A stretch of 64,000 nucleotides of DNA from Talaromyces rugulosus (taxonomy: Eukaryota; Ascomycota; Eurotiomycetes; Eurotiales; Trichocomaceae): the NCBI RefSeq assembly GCF_013368755.1, contig NC_049561.1:5022001-5086000 (forward strand). The letters are read 5' to 3'. The notes under the pieces were generated by a model. The model saw only the letters and a list, made by a program, of their open reading frames with translations. It ran no database searches and had not been told where the DNA came from. Below, piece by piece: positions 35,895-49,992 of this stretch. Each line of letters starts with the position of its first letter. The stretch's first letter is position 1. The translations under genes were made by a program, and so were the position numbers.

Positions 35895-36506
35895 ATGACG
35901 ACGTCCACCCCCATGTCCTCCATCTGCCACATGTCCATCGAGATGAACGGTGGCATGGAAGTCCACGTCGGTGAGACCAAGTTGTGCATATTTGAAAACA
36001 ACCCCAAAACCATCGGCGCACGCAACCTTAATGGCCACACCGTCGTCATGATCGTCTCCAACCTCGGCGCCATCGTGACCAACATCGCGGCAGCCCGCGA
36101 CTCCTCCCTCAGCCGCGACGTCGAAGACGGCACCCTGCATGCACGCGAGCAGATGCAGCATGTTCTGAATTGCTATCGCCAGTACCAAGACCGACTTTTT
36201 GGCGCTAACATCGAGGTTGCCTGTATCGTTTATACTTCGGTGTACCGTTCGCCCGCGACCGTCTCGAGAGATGGGTTGAGTGTCTCCCTGCCGCATCAGA
36301 TGGCTGGCATTGCCTCTGAGCTGGCCAAGATTGGGCTTGAGCCGCAGTTCAAGTTTTATATGTTTACAGAGTTACGGCGTAGCTCGCGGAGTCGCGGCAC
36401 TGTGCATGTCGATGCGCGCGGGTTTATCGTGACTGTGTATCTGGATGACAAGCCTACCTGTTGCATCGAGACTGCACGAGCCGCAGCAGATCGGTTGAGG
36501 CCATAG
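35895..36506 (+). CDS. small conserved-looking fungal protein of unknown function
   Basis: Single exon of 203 residues with the start ATG at 35895. The codon usage (C/G-ending third positions) matches its neighbours, so it is very likely a real gene. It has no signal peptide or membrane segment. A central strand-rich core reads HTVVMIVSNLGAIVTNIAA, then an Arg/Gln-rich helix, then IEVACIVYTSVY; the second half ends in alternating strands and a Cys-Cys pair. The pattern of a hydrophobic strand followed by Gly-Ala-Ile and Ile/His-Ile resembles other small fungal hypothetical proteins I have seen, but I cannot name a family or activity. Confidence 0.75.
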   Translation: MTTSTPMSSICHMSIEMNGGMEVHVGETKLCIFENNPKTIGARNLNGHTVVMIVSNLGAIVTNIAAARDSSLSRDVEDGTLHAREQMQHVLNCYRQYQDRLFGANIEVACIVYTSVYRSPATVSRDGLSVSLPHQMAGIASELAKIGLEPQFKFYMFTELRRSSRSRGTVHVDARGFIVTVYLDDKPTCCIETARAAADRLRP

Positions 36507-36846
36507 GTCGTGGGGTCATGGTGTGTGATATCAATTGGTCTATGTTAGAGGAGCCTTTTGCGTTTCGAGGAATGGAACGTTTGCATCGGGAGTTGGCGGG
36601 ATTTGCATATGGAGCGTGCTGATATTTGTATGGGATGTCGTCTGGAGCGTGGCTGAATGTTAATTTGGTAGATCAGAATGTTTTTTTTTTTATTTTTATT
36701 TTTTTTTTAATATTAATAATATAATCTTCAAAACGCACCTGGTTTCCTAGGCAGCAGCGAAACATGATTCACAAAGCGGAACAACTGTAGAAACCAGTAG
36801 AAAATGTAAATTTTTTATATATATATACCATATGCACTAAGATCAA
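36507..36846. other. intergenic region between convergent genes
   Basis: A 340-bp spacer with poly-T/A-rich DNA at 36680-36725, likely containing both 3' untranslated regions. No gene is seen. Confidence 0.5.
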
Positions 36847-38340
<1,494 letters not shown>

Positions 38341-40504
38341 CTACATTGGCGGTGTAGGATATCGTCCGCCTCCTTTATGTTCAGTTGCAGGAGGTGGGAG
38401 CCCGCCGCGACCAAGTCGAGTACCGCCTCGTCCAGGACCAACGGGTAATGCAAAATCGGGATTTGTCTGTAGGACCACGTCTTGGACTCGAGGTTGGTGT
38501 GCTGCTGCTGCTGCTGCTGGCCCCAGTGGCGATGGTCGCAAATTCGACGGAACCGGCGGAGCAGGCTGCCAGCGCGGGTTTACCGGGCGTTCGGATATAG
38601 ACGTGAAATGGCTGGTATGGCTTATATCGCTAATAGCTGGTGAGCGAGGAGGTTCCCCGACGGATTGTTCATTGGGTATGTGCAATGGTGATGATGTTTG
38701 TGCTGGTGGAATCTCACCAGCTGATCTGCCCGCCATGAGAGCCGACGGGACTGCTCCTCCACTATCACCGCCACTCGCCCCAGCCTCTGCAAACCGGGGC
38801 TCGACGTCTTCATAATAATTATCTCCTGATCCAGACCGCATGTGTTGAGCGGGCGAAGGTCGTCGCGGATTCGTCGACCATCCAGATCGAGCTGGTACAT
38901 ATGGTCTGCAAATGATTAGCGACTGACATTGAAAGGCACGTAGATCCCTGACTTACTCGGTGCTGTATACGCTGCTGGGACTGGGTAAAGACTGGTTGTT
39001 AGACTCTCGATGTGCTTCAATATGCTGATTGCGAACGCGGAGATTCGGCTCGCTACTTTGAGGCATCATTTCATAAGAATGACCGGCTTCCTCCACTTCT
39101 GGGAGGTTTGGCTGGGACGCTGAGGGATTTCGCGTGTGACCCGCATATGGAACAGAGTAATTTTGATAACCTGCACGGTCAGAGGGTCGACGTGGGATGC
39201 CTCCGTATGAGTCGTATTCACCGTCTCGCCGCGGCGGATAGCCTGGAGGAGGTCCGCGCCCTGGGGTCATATGGCGTGGAGGACCACCCCCGCGCATTCC
39301 ACGCATGGAACCTCTGCCGTTAGGAGGAGGGCCGCGTCCACGACCACCGTAGGGACCACTGTATCCATACGCTCCGCCGCGAGGCGGATAATCGCGGCCG
39401 CGACTAGGTGCTGGGTATCCCTGTGGGCCAGGACCTCGTCGGGACCCCAGGCTGCCATCGGAGTATTGGTTATGTAGTCTTGGGTCAGGATCTGACTGCA
39501 TACCGCCAGCATCGGGTCCGTAAGAAGCTGCCGGGCCAGGAGGGATAGGATTGCCATATTCATCTCGGGGCCCATTGTATCCAGGTTTGGTTGGTCGGCT
39601 TGCAAGACCATCGTCCATTGGGCGAGGGGCTCGGTTTGACGGCGTGCGGGAGCTTATGGTTTGTAGTTCTTCTTCATTCGTCACCCGCGCAGATTCGTAA
39701 CTGGCAAAAGTCGGCGCCGGGTTAGACGAAGCTTGACCAGGTTGGTTAAGAGTATTTAGCAAGGGAGCGTTGGTATCAGTGCTCATTGGAGGAGGAGAGT
39801 CGGCCTTCGCGAATGTGGCAGCTTCGGAATTCTGGCGAGCATAAAAGTTTGCGCCACTCATTTCAGCATTCTCCGCAATCCGCTTCTTGCGGGCTTTGCG
39901 GCTGACAAGCGTACGGCGCATTGCACAAGTGACGACTCCACAGGCAACCAGAATTATGGTGGCAGCTAGCACAATCCATCCACCCCATTGTAAATGTGGC
40001 ACAAACAGTAGGATGTCCACCAGGAATGCCAAGAGCGATACCAGGACGGTCGGCAGCAAAAGAATGAGTAAAGCCAGTAGGTATCGAGGCGAATGCGACG
40101 GCGAGTGGAAGTGAGAGGCAGCGGCCATAGACAAGCAGACTAGAGCGAGAAAAGCGGCGATTGGGTGAACAATGAGAATGGACGAGAGCGAGTTTCGCGC
40201 GCTTGACGGAAGGTTAAAATCGGCATCGTCCGAGTCGCTGTTGCCGAAGATATTGCCTAGGTAAAAAGGTTAGCCACCGTATGTGAGGGATAGTTCACTG
40301 TTATGGGGACTCACTAGTATCGTAGCCGACTCGAGCGGGAGTGCAAGAGTCGTCTCTGCACAATCCAAACACACCAAAGTCCACATTTTTGAAAGTAGCC
40401 AACGGCACTTTTTTGATGACGGGAGTTGAGAGCGTCGACAAAAGCAGCAGGGCGAAGGCGGCCAGCAGCAACAGGGTGAGGGGGGTGGCGGGTTTCAGCA
40501 ACAT
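38341..40504 (-). CDS. palI: PalI/Rim9 ambient-pH signalling membrane protein
   Basis: Plasma-membrane component of the alkaline-pH sensing (Pal/Rim) complex that helps place the sensor PalH and leads to PacC activation. Three exons (40504-40315, 40256-38957, 38905-38341) give 684 residues in consistent phase. The N-terminus MLLKPATPLTLLLLAAF is the first membrane helix and a strong family signature. Next come an extracellular loop with FGVFGLCRDDSC (conserved Cys pair), the second helix region SSILIVHPIAAFLAL, and helices three and four (residues about 130-190). A Pro/Gly/Arg-rich cytoplasmic tail of about 470 residues includes RGRGPPPNGRG-type repeats, as in other filamentous-fungal PalI proteins. 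The start is fixed by the family N-terminus rather than the longer upstream frame. Confidence 0.93.
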
Positions 40505-42989
40505 AGCTCCTGATGGCGAGGATATTTCTAATGACGGCGACTGGGACCAATTGCGCAGGCGCAAAGCGGCTAACGCAGGGGAATAAGCGATAAACGAGCG
40601 ACCATGGAGATGGACACGCAGAAGCAACTGTGGTGGAAAGCGACGTGTATGTGTGTATGGCGGTAGGTTCGGGTTGGTCGATCGGTTAGCGAATAGATGG
40701 ATTGGCGGCCGGCGCGGCACTGCAAACAAACGAGGCAGTAGTGCGAGAACAGATATTGACTTCGACCAGCGAGAGCGAGATAAAGAGCGAATGTAGTTGA
40801 AAGCCAGGCGACTGAAGAAGCGAACGGCAGGATGGTCGCACGGCGGACGAGTTGGTTGTACAGTTGAGGAGAAGGAAGCCTTAAGGAGACAGATGTCGCG
40901 CCGATGTCAATGGGGAATGGGGAGGGTCTAGCGCCGGTTGAACTGGCCAACAAGGCGTGCGAACGAAGTCGAGGTTAGAGGGGCTAGCGAGTGGGCTGCA
41001 GGACTCAAGACTGTGGGTGAGAGTGGAGCGGGCAATCAGAGCCCTCAGGCTGTGGGAGACGTGAGAGCCAGGTGGAGAGTGGGCGATTCCTGCGCAAATC
41101 GGATGGATCGCAGCGCCGGGCCTGAGTTTGGCCGTCCTGTGGAATGCAGACGAGGGGCGAGAGGAGGCAAAAAAGAACAGAACAGGAGAGGAGGAGGTCT
41201 GGAGAGAGCTCTCACTTGAGACTCCAGAGAAACTCCGGAGAGAAGTCACGGGGTTGGCCGTTGCAGTGGCAGTCGCTCCTGCCTATCTGGGGCCGCACCG
41301 CACCTGCCTCCACCCGCTAATCTCAACCGCCTGGCGTCATCCCTACTACTTTTATTTTTACTTTGGCGTCTTCTCGCTATCTTGCTCTCGTTTGATGGCA
41401 TTGTGCTAAATTTCCATCGTTATTTGGGCCAACGGCTCGTCTAGATTGCCAATTGCGACACTCGCTCGGGCGGGCTCGTGCCGACAGTGGAAATTGGAGT
41501 TGCAGCCGGTGGACTTCTAAGCGTGCTACGAGACAATGGCCAGGTTGTTAGGCCCGTTCCACCAGCGCCTGAAACGCCATCGACGTTGAACCGTCGGTCT
41601 AGAAGCATGCTATGGCTGGGACTCTCGCTGGAGTCTGTGCGGCTACTTTTTGACGGACGAGTAACTACTGACTAGTACTGCTAACTACGCGGGCTGCGTA
41701 TCTTTGCTAACAGTTACAGGCGCTATGATAAGAATTGTGTGTGCTATTGACCAGGTAGCTACGACCGGAAGTGCGCTATTCCACAGACTGCCAGGTTTTG
41801 AGGGGTTGATACCAAGTCGGCGTTGCACAATCCCGGGCCCTGTCCACCACCCATCGTGTTCGTGTACTGACTTGGTAAGACTACGGCAGCTATGGGCTAT
41901 TCGTAGAGCCCAATCTTGCACTGCCTATCCATTGCTACCAGGTTATATCATCATATACCTGATGTCGATGGGATAACGCGACCCGGAGACCACCGGAGAA
42001 TGCACCGATTGCAGATACAACACATGGAAGAACGCAATCTCTACTAAGACAATGCGCATGGGAAACGACCTTAATTTTATGCATTACTCCGGCTACTCTT
42101 CGTGATGCTCTTCGGCGCTCTCAGGCCAACCGCAGTCCTTCCGATACTCCTCCTTGCAGTTCTAGCTTCTACTTCCACGCGGAACCAACAGCCAGGTGAC
42201 GCCAGCCCTGAAGCATTCCAGGATGCGCATTGGCTAGAGACGACGCAAAAACCAACATGAATGATGTTCAAGACCCTGAAGGGCCAATTCTTCTGGAGGT
42301 TGTGGGGGGGCTCAAGGAGCCGCTGATTAATGTATTCTTTTGGCGCCAGGGTATTAATAACTGCCATATCACCTTGTATTTGTTGTTTCTTAAAATTTTT
42401 CGAGTTTCTCACTCTTTTTGTGTCACCTCCAGTTTGGCTTGGCCGCATCCCCCACCACCATGCACGCACTCCAGACGCTGATTGGAGTCACGACAACCAG
42501 CGGTGGCTAGTACAGAGAAGCGTTCCATATTATCGACAAATTAATTACATCCTTTGCAGCAATGCTGTCTTCCCCCTACGACTTCCGAATTTTGAGAGTT
42601 TCCCTATTCAATGATGATGCTGACAGACCCCGCCCTGGTGGTGCAATCACCGCCAGTACCACTCGTCGCGGACGGCGATCACAAAGCCATAGAATTGTCG
42701 AGCACGCCTCTGACTTTGCAGAAGAACCCCTGAGAAAGACGCCGCTCGGTGGTTGTTCGTCCCACCCCGAAATCCAGAGACAAATGGCGGTGACTTGAAT
42801 TAATAATCAGCTGAGGGGTTCATTGCAGCGATGCGACCCAAATGGGCTATTTATTTAGCGCCTCCTGCTCCTCCTGCTCCTCCCGCGGTCTCCTGCTCGC
42901 CATTCTCACTCGAATTTGATCAATTGCACTCCAGAAACTCTTATTCTCTTTCTTTGAGGATTTCCCAGTCGTTCAGACACGAATTCACA
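40505..42989. other. divergent intergenic region between palI and the DUF1993 gene
   Basis: 2.5 kb without a supported gene. The left part (about 40505-41400) is G+C-rich and purine-rich, probably the palI 5' leader and promoter. GCCAGG, matching the PacC target GCCARG, occurs at 40803-40808, 41067-41072 and 41539-41544. A CTCCTG/CTCCTC pyrimidine tract lies just upstream of the DUF1993 gene (42860-42900). Confidence 0.45.
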
Positions 42990-43508
42990 ATGCCTTTCAC
43001 TCTGTACGATGCCACCATTGGCACGACCAAGAGCGCCATCGACTCGCTCTCCAATGTCATCTCTATTGCCGAGAAGCAGCCCAACGCGGAGAGCTTCCTC
43101 AGTGCCTCGATCCACCCGGACATGAAGCCCCTGACCTTTCAGGTCCACGTTATCACCGCATTTACAGAGCGCATGGTCGCCCGCCTGCTCCTTCGTGACC
43201 CCAAGGAGCTCCAGAATGATATCACCACGTACGCCGACATCCACGCGCGTCTTGATGCTGCCACCAAGACTCTTGAGGGCGTCGACAAGGAAACCGTCAA
43301 TACCAAGGGTGAGACCGTTGCCCCCACAAAGATCGGTCCTACCGACGAGTTCAACATCTCCGGTGCTGCCTGGTCGAATGCAGTTGCTCTTCCCAACATC
43401 TACTTCCACCTCGTCACCGCCTACGACATCCTACGCAAGGAGGGCGTTCCCCTCGGCAAGCTCGACTACCTCAAATCTTTCGTCGTCCCCGTTGTCACTT
43501 CGGTCTAG
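42990..43508 (+). CDS. DUF1993 family protein
   Basis: Single exon of 172 residues, the normal family length. The frame is open farther upstream, but the ATG at 42990 gives the usual family start MPFTLYDATIG. Typical segments are SLSNVISIAEKQPN, LHPDM-like IHPDMKPLTFQV near residue 45, and a C-terminal segment NIYFHLVTAYDILRKEGVPL followed by a last short hydrophobic strand. DUF1993 proteins are small, mostly helical, DinB-like, and of unknown function in bacteria and fungi. There is no signal peptide or membrane segment. Its promoter region is shared with palI in a divergent arrangement, with no known functional link. Confidence 0.9.
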   Translation: MPFTLYDATIGTTKSAIDSLSNVISIAEKQPNAESFLSASIHPDMKPLTFQVHVITAFTERMVARLLLRDPKELQNDITTYADIHARLDAATKTLEGVDKETVNTKGETVAPTKIGPTDEFNISGAAWSNAVALPNIYFHLVTAYDILRKEGVPLGKLDYLKSFVVPVVTSV

Positions 43509-46500
43509 GCAAACAAAAAATAACAAACAATATTCTGGCGTCTAATATGATGAAGATTATGACGATAATGATGATATTTCCCGAAAAAAGAAGGGTAAAA
43601 TACCCAAGGTCGATCTTTGGCTTGGTTTAGAACTTGTGATTTGGGAACTGGAATATTGGGCGTCTGAATACCAGGCCCATGAAGGTTACCAATTGATAAA
43701 AAGTAGATAGATTGAATACAAAAGTTACGACAACAAAATCACTTTTGAGCTTTCAGGACGATAGCGGGGTAATCCCTATCTTACATAATATGTATGAGTA
43801 ATCACAAACCGATCCTGGAATTTAGCTGCAATAATTGAGCAATGCCTTTAATTATCTACTAGCAGCGATGGTTTATTCCAAAAAAAAAAACAAAAAATTT
43901 GTTTTAGAGATCTGTATGGATTTTTAATATTATTATTGTTTGACTAGATGCCAGTGACGAAATAACCTTAACTCCCCTTGCCGCATCGCATTTTAAGCTT
44001 AAAAGTTGCGCAATTAATTCGCCCTAACCACAATTGGTCGAACTATACAACTGAGTTATACCGACAATAATAGTAGAACAACAACTAGCCTTTGGTATGG
44101 ATTGACATTGCCCATTTACGTGGCATCGACTGAACGTCAGGCGCAACGTCTCTGTGGCGGAGATACCCGCGGCGTATATTAATTGATTGATGTTTTTGGC
44201 TTTGGCTAGTTACCAGTGAGGGATATCGACGGGGAATGTTAAATAATTAACCTACGGAAATATAACCAGGGATTTCCCTGAATCTATAGATATTTCTAGT
44301 GTCAATTCCGAGTTAGTTCCGTACATTGATGTCTTAAGTCTAGCCTCAATTGAGATGAAAGAGCCGAAGTCCAAAGCCGTCGCTGGCGATGTAGCCTTCG
44401 GCTTCCTAGAGACCATATTAGCCGATGTGGTTTCTCATGTCTATTAGAAATTAATTAATGCTAATAACTTATTAATCCAAGCCGCTCCTGAGAGTCGCTG
44501 TTCAGATACATTATTATCTCTGTCTATACATATACTAGGTCCCCGCGCGTGTTGCGCCGATGAGGAGATGCAGGACGGTCTCAAATCAATAAAAACACAC
44601 ATGTTACTATATCACAGCTAAGGGAATAGGTTGATAGTAGGTTTACTTCTAAACTTTTTGCATCGTTAACTTGCCCAGTCAAGGGATTGTAAATTTCAAG
44701 GAACCAACAAACACATGTTTTCGATCCGGGTGCCTAATGGTCGTTTGTAGCTATTGTAGAAGACTGATTTACAAGAACAGGCATATTGTGTCTTATACGA
44801 TGCTTTGTACGAAGCCATTGAAAGGTGACCGTCTACCCTCGACTTATGTCGGTGTTCACATTATAGTACCGCTGTCACTCTTACCATCACTAGCCTTCCA
44901 TCCAGAGATCCCCCGAGCCCAGAGTTGTCTTAGAACTCTACCATCTAAGACCGACAGCCCCAAGAGATGTTAAAAATGCCCCACTGGAGCTGGAATCGGA
45001 ATCCATCATACAGCCCCCGCTCACCCCAAATACAAATAAAAGAAATATCACATTCACAGCTGAGGACGTTACTCTGCGCCCCAGGAACGACTTTTCGGCC
45101 GTCTAAGCAGTAGCATTGCATGTATTATTAGTAATATTGTCGCTACGCGTGTGTTCGTGAGATTATCACTACATGTGCCATTAGTGGGAGTTTACTTGAA
45201 GGATTGGCATTACAGTACTACGAATTCGTATATCCAAGACTTGAAAGAGATATTGTAGATATGTATAGATATAGTTGGCAGATGTAGCATGACAAGCATT
45301 CTGCTCAAATAGTTCGGACAAGCACACATGTGCAGCTTAGCATTACTAAAGATCTCTAAATACTCGAATAATCGGGGCCACACGGTAACCGCACTTGGTG
45401 CTTTATCATGCAAGCTACTGTTTTAAACTACTACTGTTATCAATTGACATCATGGCGGCAGCAATCTATTTCTCGAAAAAACAACGAGAATTTGGATTTT
45501 GAGCAACCAGATCAAGAAAGATGATAAGGAACTAAAAGTCAAAACCCGTTCTAACGCAGGAGAGATCAAACATTAGCCAGTGAAACAGTGACCTGTTCAT
45601 TCCCTAGAATGATTTTTTACATTATAATGTGGAACCCACCTGTAGATTATATGGAAGGTGAGTATAAGAAATCGACGAGAAACCCGACGGTTTCCTTCCA
45701 ATGATGTCAGCTGCTGTCCCCACGAAGCGAAGCCAAACCTGACTGGACAGGTTCTATTGCTACTAGAGTGATAAACCTGAAAAACATACGGCGGGGGCCG
45801 CTTGGGGGGCCTAACCGGGCTTTTGCTAGGACGAACAGCCACAGCACGGCTAGAACGATAAGACGGATATACAAAATCCTCTTTAGGTATTCCATGAGAG
45901 ATTCCGACGGTCTTTAGTTTAGTAATCGGCAACACCTACGCAATTCCCAGTAAGCAACATTTCATATAAGTTCTACAAAACCGGGGAACCAATAATTAGT
46001 TCATCACTTGCGGACTTTGTATCCATTGATGCAGGGATCCAATAAGTGATACAATATGCAATGTAGGCTGTGATCTTGCATGGGAAATGGTTGACGTATG
46101 CCAAGCTGCCTGTTGGGCACTAAAAAAGAACACAAAATGCATTAAAAAATGGGGCGGTACGTATACTATTGACATCGGCGATGAGGGGTAATTATTAATA
46201 GGGGGAACAATAGCTTCAGCGTGTGCTTGCTGCATGCATAACCGCCGTGGATTATTTCATCACTGAATTTCCTCATTTTCTCATTGGCGAGGCTAAATTA
46301 TCCTATGCAGGTCACAATACTAAGATCTGCACCAATCCAGATGTGAAAATTTATTTCTAGTGCTGCGGTATCACAGCGCAGGATTTTTATTGAATACGTA
46401 CTAACAAGTTGGTGTGGACACCCCGCTTTAGACCCATTCGTTAGTATCGTTACTCGATCATAATTAGATATGGGTTCTATTAAATACATGGAGCAGAGCC

Positions 46501-46605
46501 CAGTTCCTTCTAGAATACATTTCAGCTCAATTCATCACAATACTGAACCTTTCCTGAGCTGATCGACTACCTTGCCCTAAGCAATCTTTACTTCTCCCGA
46601 CTACA
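43509..46605. other. intergenic region, 3.1 kb
   Basis: A long A+T-rich interval without a supported gene. Short ORFs (for example 44671-44973 on the + strand and 45597-45935 on the - strand) have no domain or coding character. The right end should contain the promoter of the NRPS-like gene. I see no repeat family or RNA gene. Confidence 0.5.
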
Positions 46606-49600
46606 ATGGGGTCCCTCAGCCAGCCACGCAAACAGCTGCTGTGCCACATTGTTGACGAACGCACTAGATCTGCTTCTGCTTCTCAGGACCAGCCTTTTTG
46701 CATCCATCCGGTCTCTTCCGACCTCGAGGATGGATGGCGGGATGTTAGCTTTCAGGATCTTGCCACGGCGGTCAATCATCTATCCTGGTGGATTGAGAAG
46801 AATATCGGCCGTGGCTCTTCTAGGTCTGAGCCCGTCGCATACTTAGGGATCAATGATATTCGTTATACAATTTTTATCCTGGCTTGTATGAAGACGGGAT
46901 ATGTCGTGAGTGGTTTTCTTTGTCTGTCTTTCGATGTAGCGCTTAAAATCTTCAATTACTGAGTGCGACAGGCTTTCCTCCCGTCGCCGAGAAACTCAGA
47001 GGCCGCGTTCATGCATCTATTGAACGAGACAGGCTGTTCAAAGTTCGTATACAGTCCTGAACGCTACAAATTGGTTCAAGACCTGCAAAATGTCAACGTT
47101 TCGATCAGAGCTTGGGAAATTCCTGGGCTCTGGGAGATAGTCGACCATCCAGCCGACATCTATCCTTGCGATAGACAATTCAGTGACTCAGAAAATGAGA
47201 CATCGCTAATCGTACACAGTTCTGGAACTACCGGTTAGTTAGGTCCATTATCAACTGAAGTAACGCTTCTCGGAAGCAAATTGAAACTCACAATGAGCAG
47301 GGTTCCCCAAACCAGTCTATATCACACACGGTTACTGGACCGCCATGGACAATCTCTTCCTTTTACCAGTACCTCCTAAGAGGCGTCCAGGAGGTCTGAT
47401 AAATGCAGAACCGGGGCGGAAGTTCTTCGCCATGGCACCATTCTTCCATCAAATGGGCAACTATCTAGCCGTAATATCTATCTTTCATGGCGTATCTTTT
47501 GTGCTCACCCCGCCAGAAAAACCGCTGACGGTGGAGTTATTGGCCCGGATTATCGACGAAACTAGTCCGACAGTAACTTTACTACTTCCTTCTCTCATAG
47601 AGGACTTGTCTTCAACGGAAGAAGGAAGAGTGACACTGGAACGCTTTCAAACGATATACTTTGGCGGTGCGCCGCTAGCCAAGTCTGCAGGTGATAGATT
47701 ATCGAACCTGGAAATCGCAATTGGCTCCACTGAAATAGGATTGATTCCTGGCTTGGTGATTGAAGACGATGCAAACCATGCGGATTGGCAGTATTTCGAA
47801 TGGAACCCGTACTACGGAATCGAAATGCTGCAGATCGACAACGAGGGTAAACATGAAATGATTTTACACCGGGAAAAGGTCACTGGAGCCAAGAAAAATG
47901 AGAATGACCGTGGAATTCACTGTGTATTTCACACATTCCCGGAAATGGACGAGTACCGCACAAATGACATGTTCCTACCTCATCCGACGAAGCCGAATCT
48001 GTGGAAGTATTATGGTCGACTCGACGACGTGATAGTGCTGAGCAATGGTGAGAAGTTTAACCCCATTGAAATGGAAAAAGTCATTGATGGCCACCCACTC
48101 GTCTCGAGAACACTGATTGTTGGCAACGGCCAATTTCACTCCGCCGCTCTCATTGAACCCAACTGGCATAGTTTGGATGATTCGAACACAGAGCAGAGTA
48201 CTTTTATCGAGGAAATTTGGTCGTTTGTTGAGAAGGCAAATGAAATCGCACCGGCATATGGTCGATTAATGAAATCCAAGATTGCGATGGCCGCGAAAGA
48301 CAAACCGTTCAAATACACACCGAAGGGCTCGACACGGCGAGGAGTGGTAATTGCGGAGTACATGCAAGAAATCGAGGATTTGTATGCTCTAGAGGAGGAA
48401 GACAATTCATATCGCTTTTCTAAAGAGGCAAATATCGAGGAAGTCACAAAAGCCATTGAATCCATATTGGCAGATCTGCTGTCCATCGATAACATTACGG
48501 ACGAAAGCGATATATTCGCTCTTGGCATCGATTCGCTTCAAACTCTCCGGCTCAGCAGGGTTCTCCTGGGCGCACTACGCTCGGTGTACCCAGACATCAA
48601 TGCAAATGTTATATCAAGTCAAAAGATATATTCCCATCCATCGGCGACAGGACTTTCCAGGTACATTTACAGTATTTTGCACGGAAATACTGCAAACGAC
48701 CAACCGGGAGTGGCCGAGGAATCCGAATTAGAGAGGCGCAAGAGGATCTCTGCTTTAGTCGAAAAATATACAACTGGATTGCCCGCCAATGAAGTTACCA
48801 GTATTGCACAAAATAAGACTGGGCGTGTCGTTATTTTGACCGGGTCGACCGGCTCTCTCGGAAATTACATCTTGAATGAACTACTCAACGATCCTCAAGT
48901 TTCCCAAGTTTTTTGTTTGAACCGCTCAGTTGATGCCAAAACAAGACAATTAGCCAGTTTCAAGGAGAAAGGACTCTTGGATGATCTTACTTCTAAAGTT
49001 GAATTCCTCACAGCCGATTTAGGACAGCAATATTTCGGCCTACCAGCAGAAAAATATGAATACCTCAAGAAATCAGACCTCATCATTCATAATGCCTGGA
49101 AAGTTAATTTTAACCACAGGGTGGAAGCTTTCGAAGACATTCATATTAAAGGTGTTCGCCAGCTTGTCGACTTCAGCCTCAACAGCCCCAATCACCCGCA
49201 TATTCATTTCATCTCTTCAGTTGGCACTATTGGAGTGCCCGGAACGGCAGCTCCAGTCGAGGTTCCCTTTGAGGAGCCAGACACTGTTATCCCGCAGGGT
49301 TATTCAGAGTCTAAATTCGTTTCCGAGAGGATTTGTGCCCTTGCATCCACAGTTTCCGGCGTACCGACGACAATCCACCGAGTAGGGCAAATTGCAGGAC
49401 CGACTACTGAACATGGTCTTTGGAATAAACAAGAATGGCTTCCTTCGCTAGTAGCTACTTCTAAAACGCTGGGCAAAGTTCCGACTGAATTGGGAAATAT
49501 GCCTGTCGATTGGATTCCAGTGGTATGTTTGAATATTAGCCCTGTAACCTTATTTTGGAATGCTAATTTTTCACTTTTTTTCTTTTCACACAAAAGGACT

Positions 49601-49992
49601 CTCTTGCAAGGATTATTGTTGAAATCACACGATCGAGACAAACCACAGAAATTGATTTGCGTTGTGCTGCATTCCATTTGATCAATCCCTCACGCACGTC
49701 TTGGGAAACTGTTCACCCAGTTATCCAAAGGGAATACCAGAGCAAGCCCGTCGGCCTTACGGACTGGGTAGAAGAGCTCGATGGGTACAGCAATCCGACA
49801 GAAGCCGATATACAGGACAAGCCAGCACTAAAAATTGTGGACTTCTATCGTGGCCTCAGTAAACAAGGATATGGGAGCCCAGGCTCTCCTGCAGAAACCA
49901 AACAAGCGCAGGCCGCCAGCGAGACCATGCGTAATTTGGCGCCCATAGACACCGCTTTGATGGAGAACTGGATAAGGCAATGGAATTTCTAA
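46606..49992 (+). CDS. NRPS-like adenylation-thiolation-reductase (carboxylic acid reductase type)
   Basis: Multidomain enzyme that activates a carboxylic acid as the adenylate, loads it on a phosphopantetheine arm and releases it by NADPH reduction as aldehyde or alcohol. Four exons (46606-46905, 46972-47233, 47301-49522, 49597-49992) give 1059 residues, the usual A-T-R length. The AMP-binding loop VHSSGTTGFPKP is split by intron 2 (residues about 182-193). Further A-domain motifs are IGSTEIG and YGRLDDVIVLSNGEKF. The thiolation domain has FALGIDSLQTLRL, with the carrier Ser near residue 598. The reductase domain has NADPH-binding LTGSTGSLGNY near 700 and catalytic YSESK near 854. No condensation domain is present. 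A Zn2Cys6 regulator follows in tandem 427 bp downstream. The acid used (aryl, amino or aliphatic) cannot be read by eye. Confidence 0.92.

Noticed and set aside
40505..40729. 75-codon upstream extension of the palI frame
   Set aside because: The PalI family starts at the MLLKPATP segment; the upstream part is Arg/Pro-rich leader sequence.
42831..42989. N-terminal extension of the DUF1993 protein
   Set aside because: Pro/Ala low-complexity reading of a pyrimidine tract; the family normally begins at the ATG at 42990.
44671..44973. 100-codon plus-strand ORF with several Cys
   Set aside because: No signal peptide, no clear family, A+T-rich surroundings; not distinguishable from chance.
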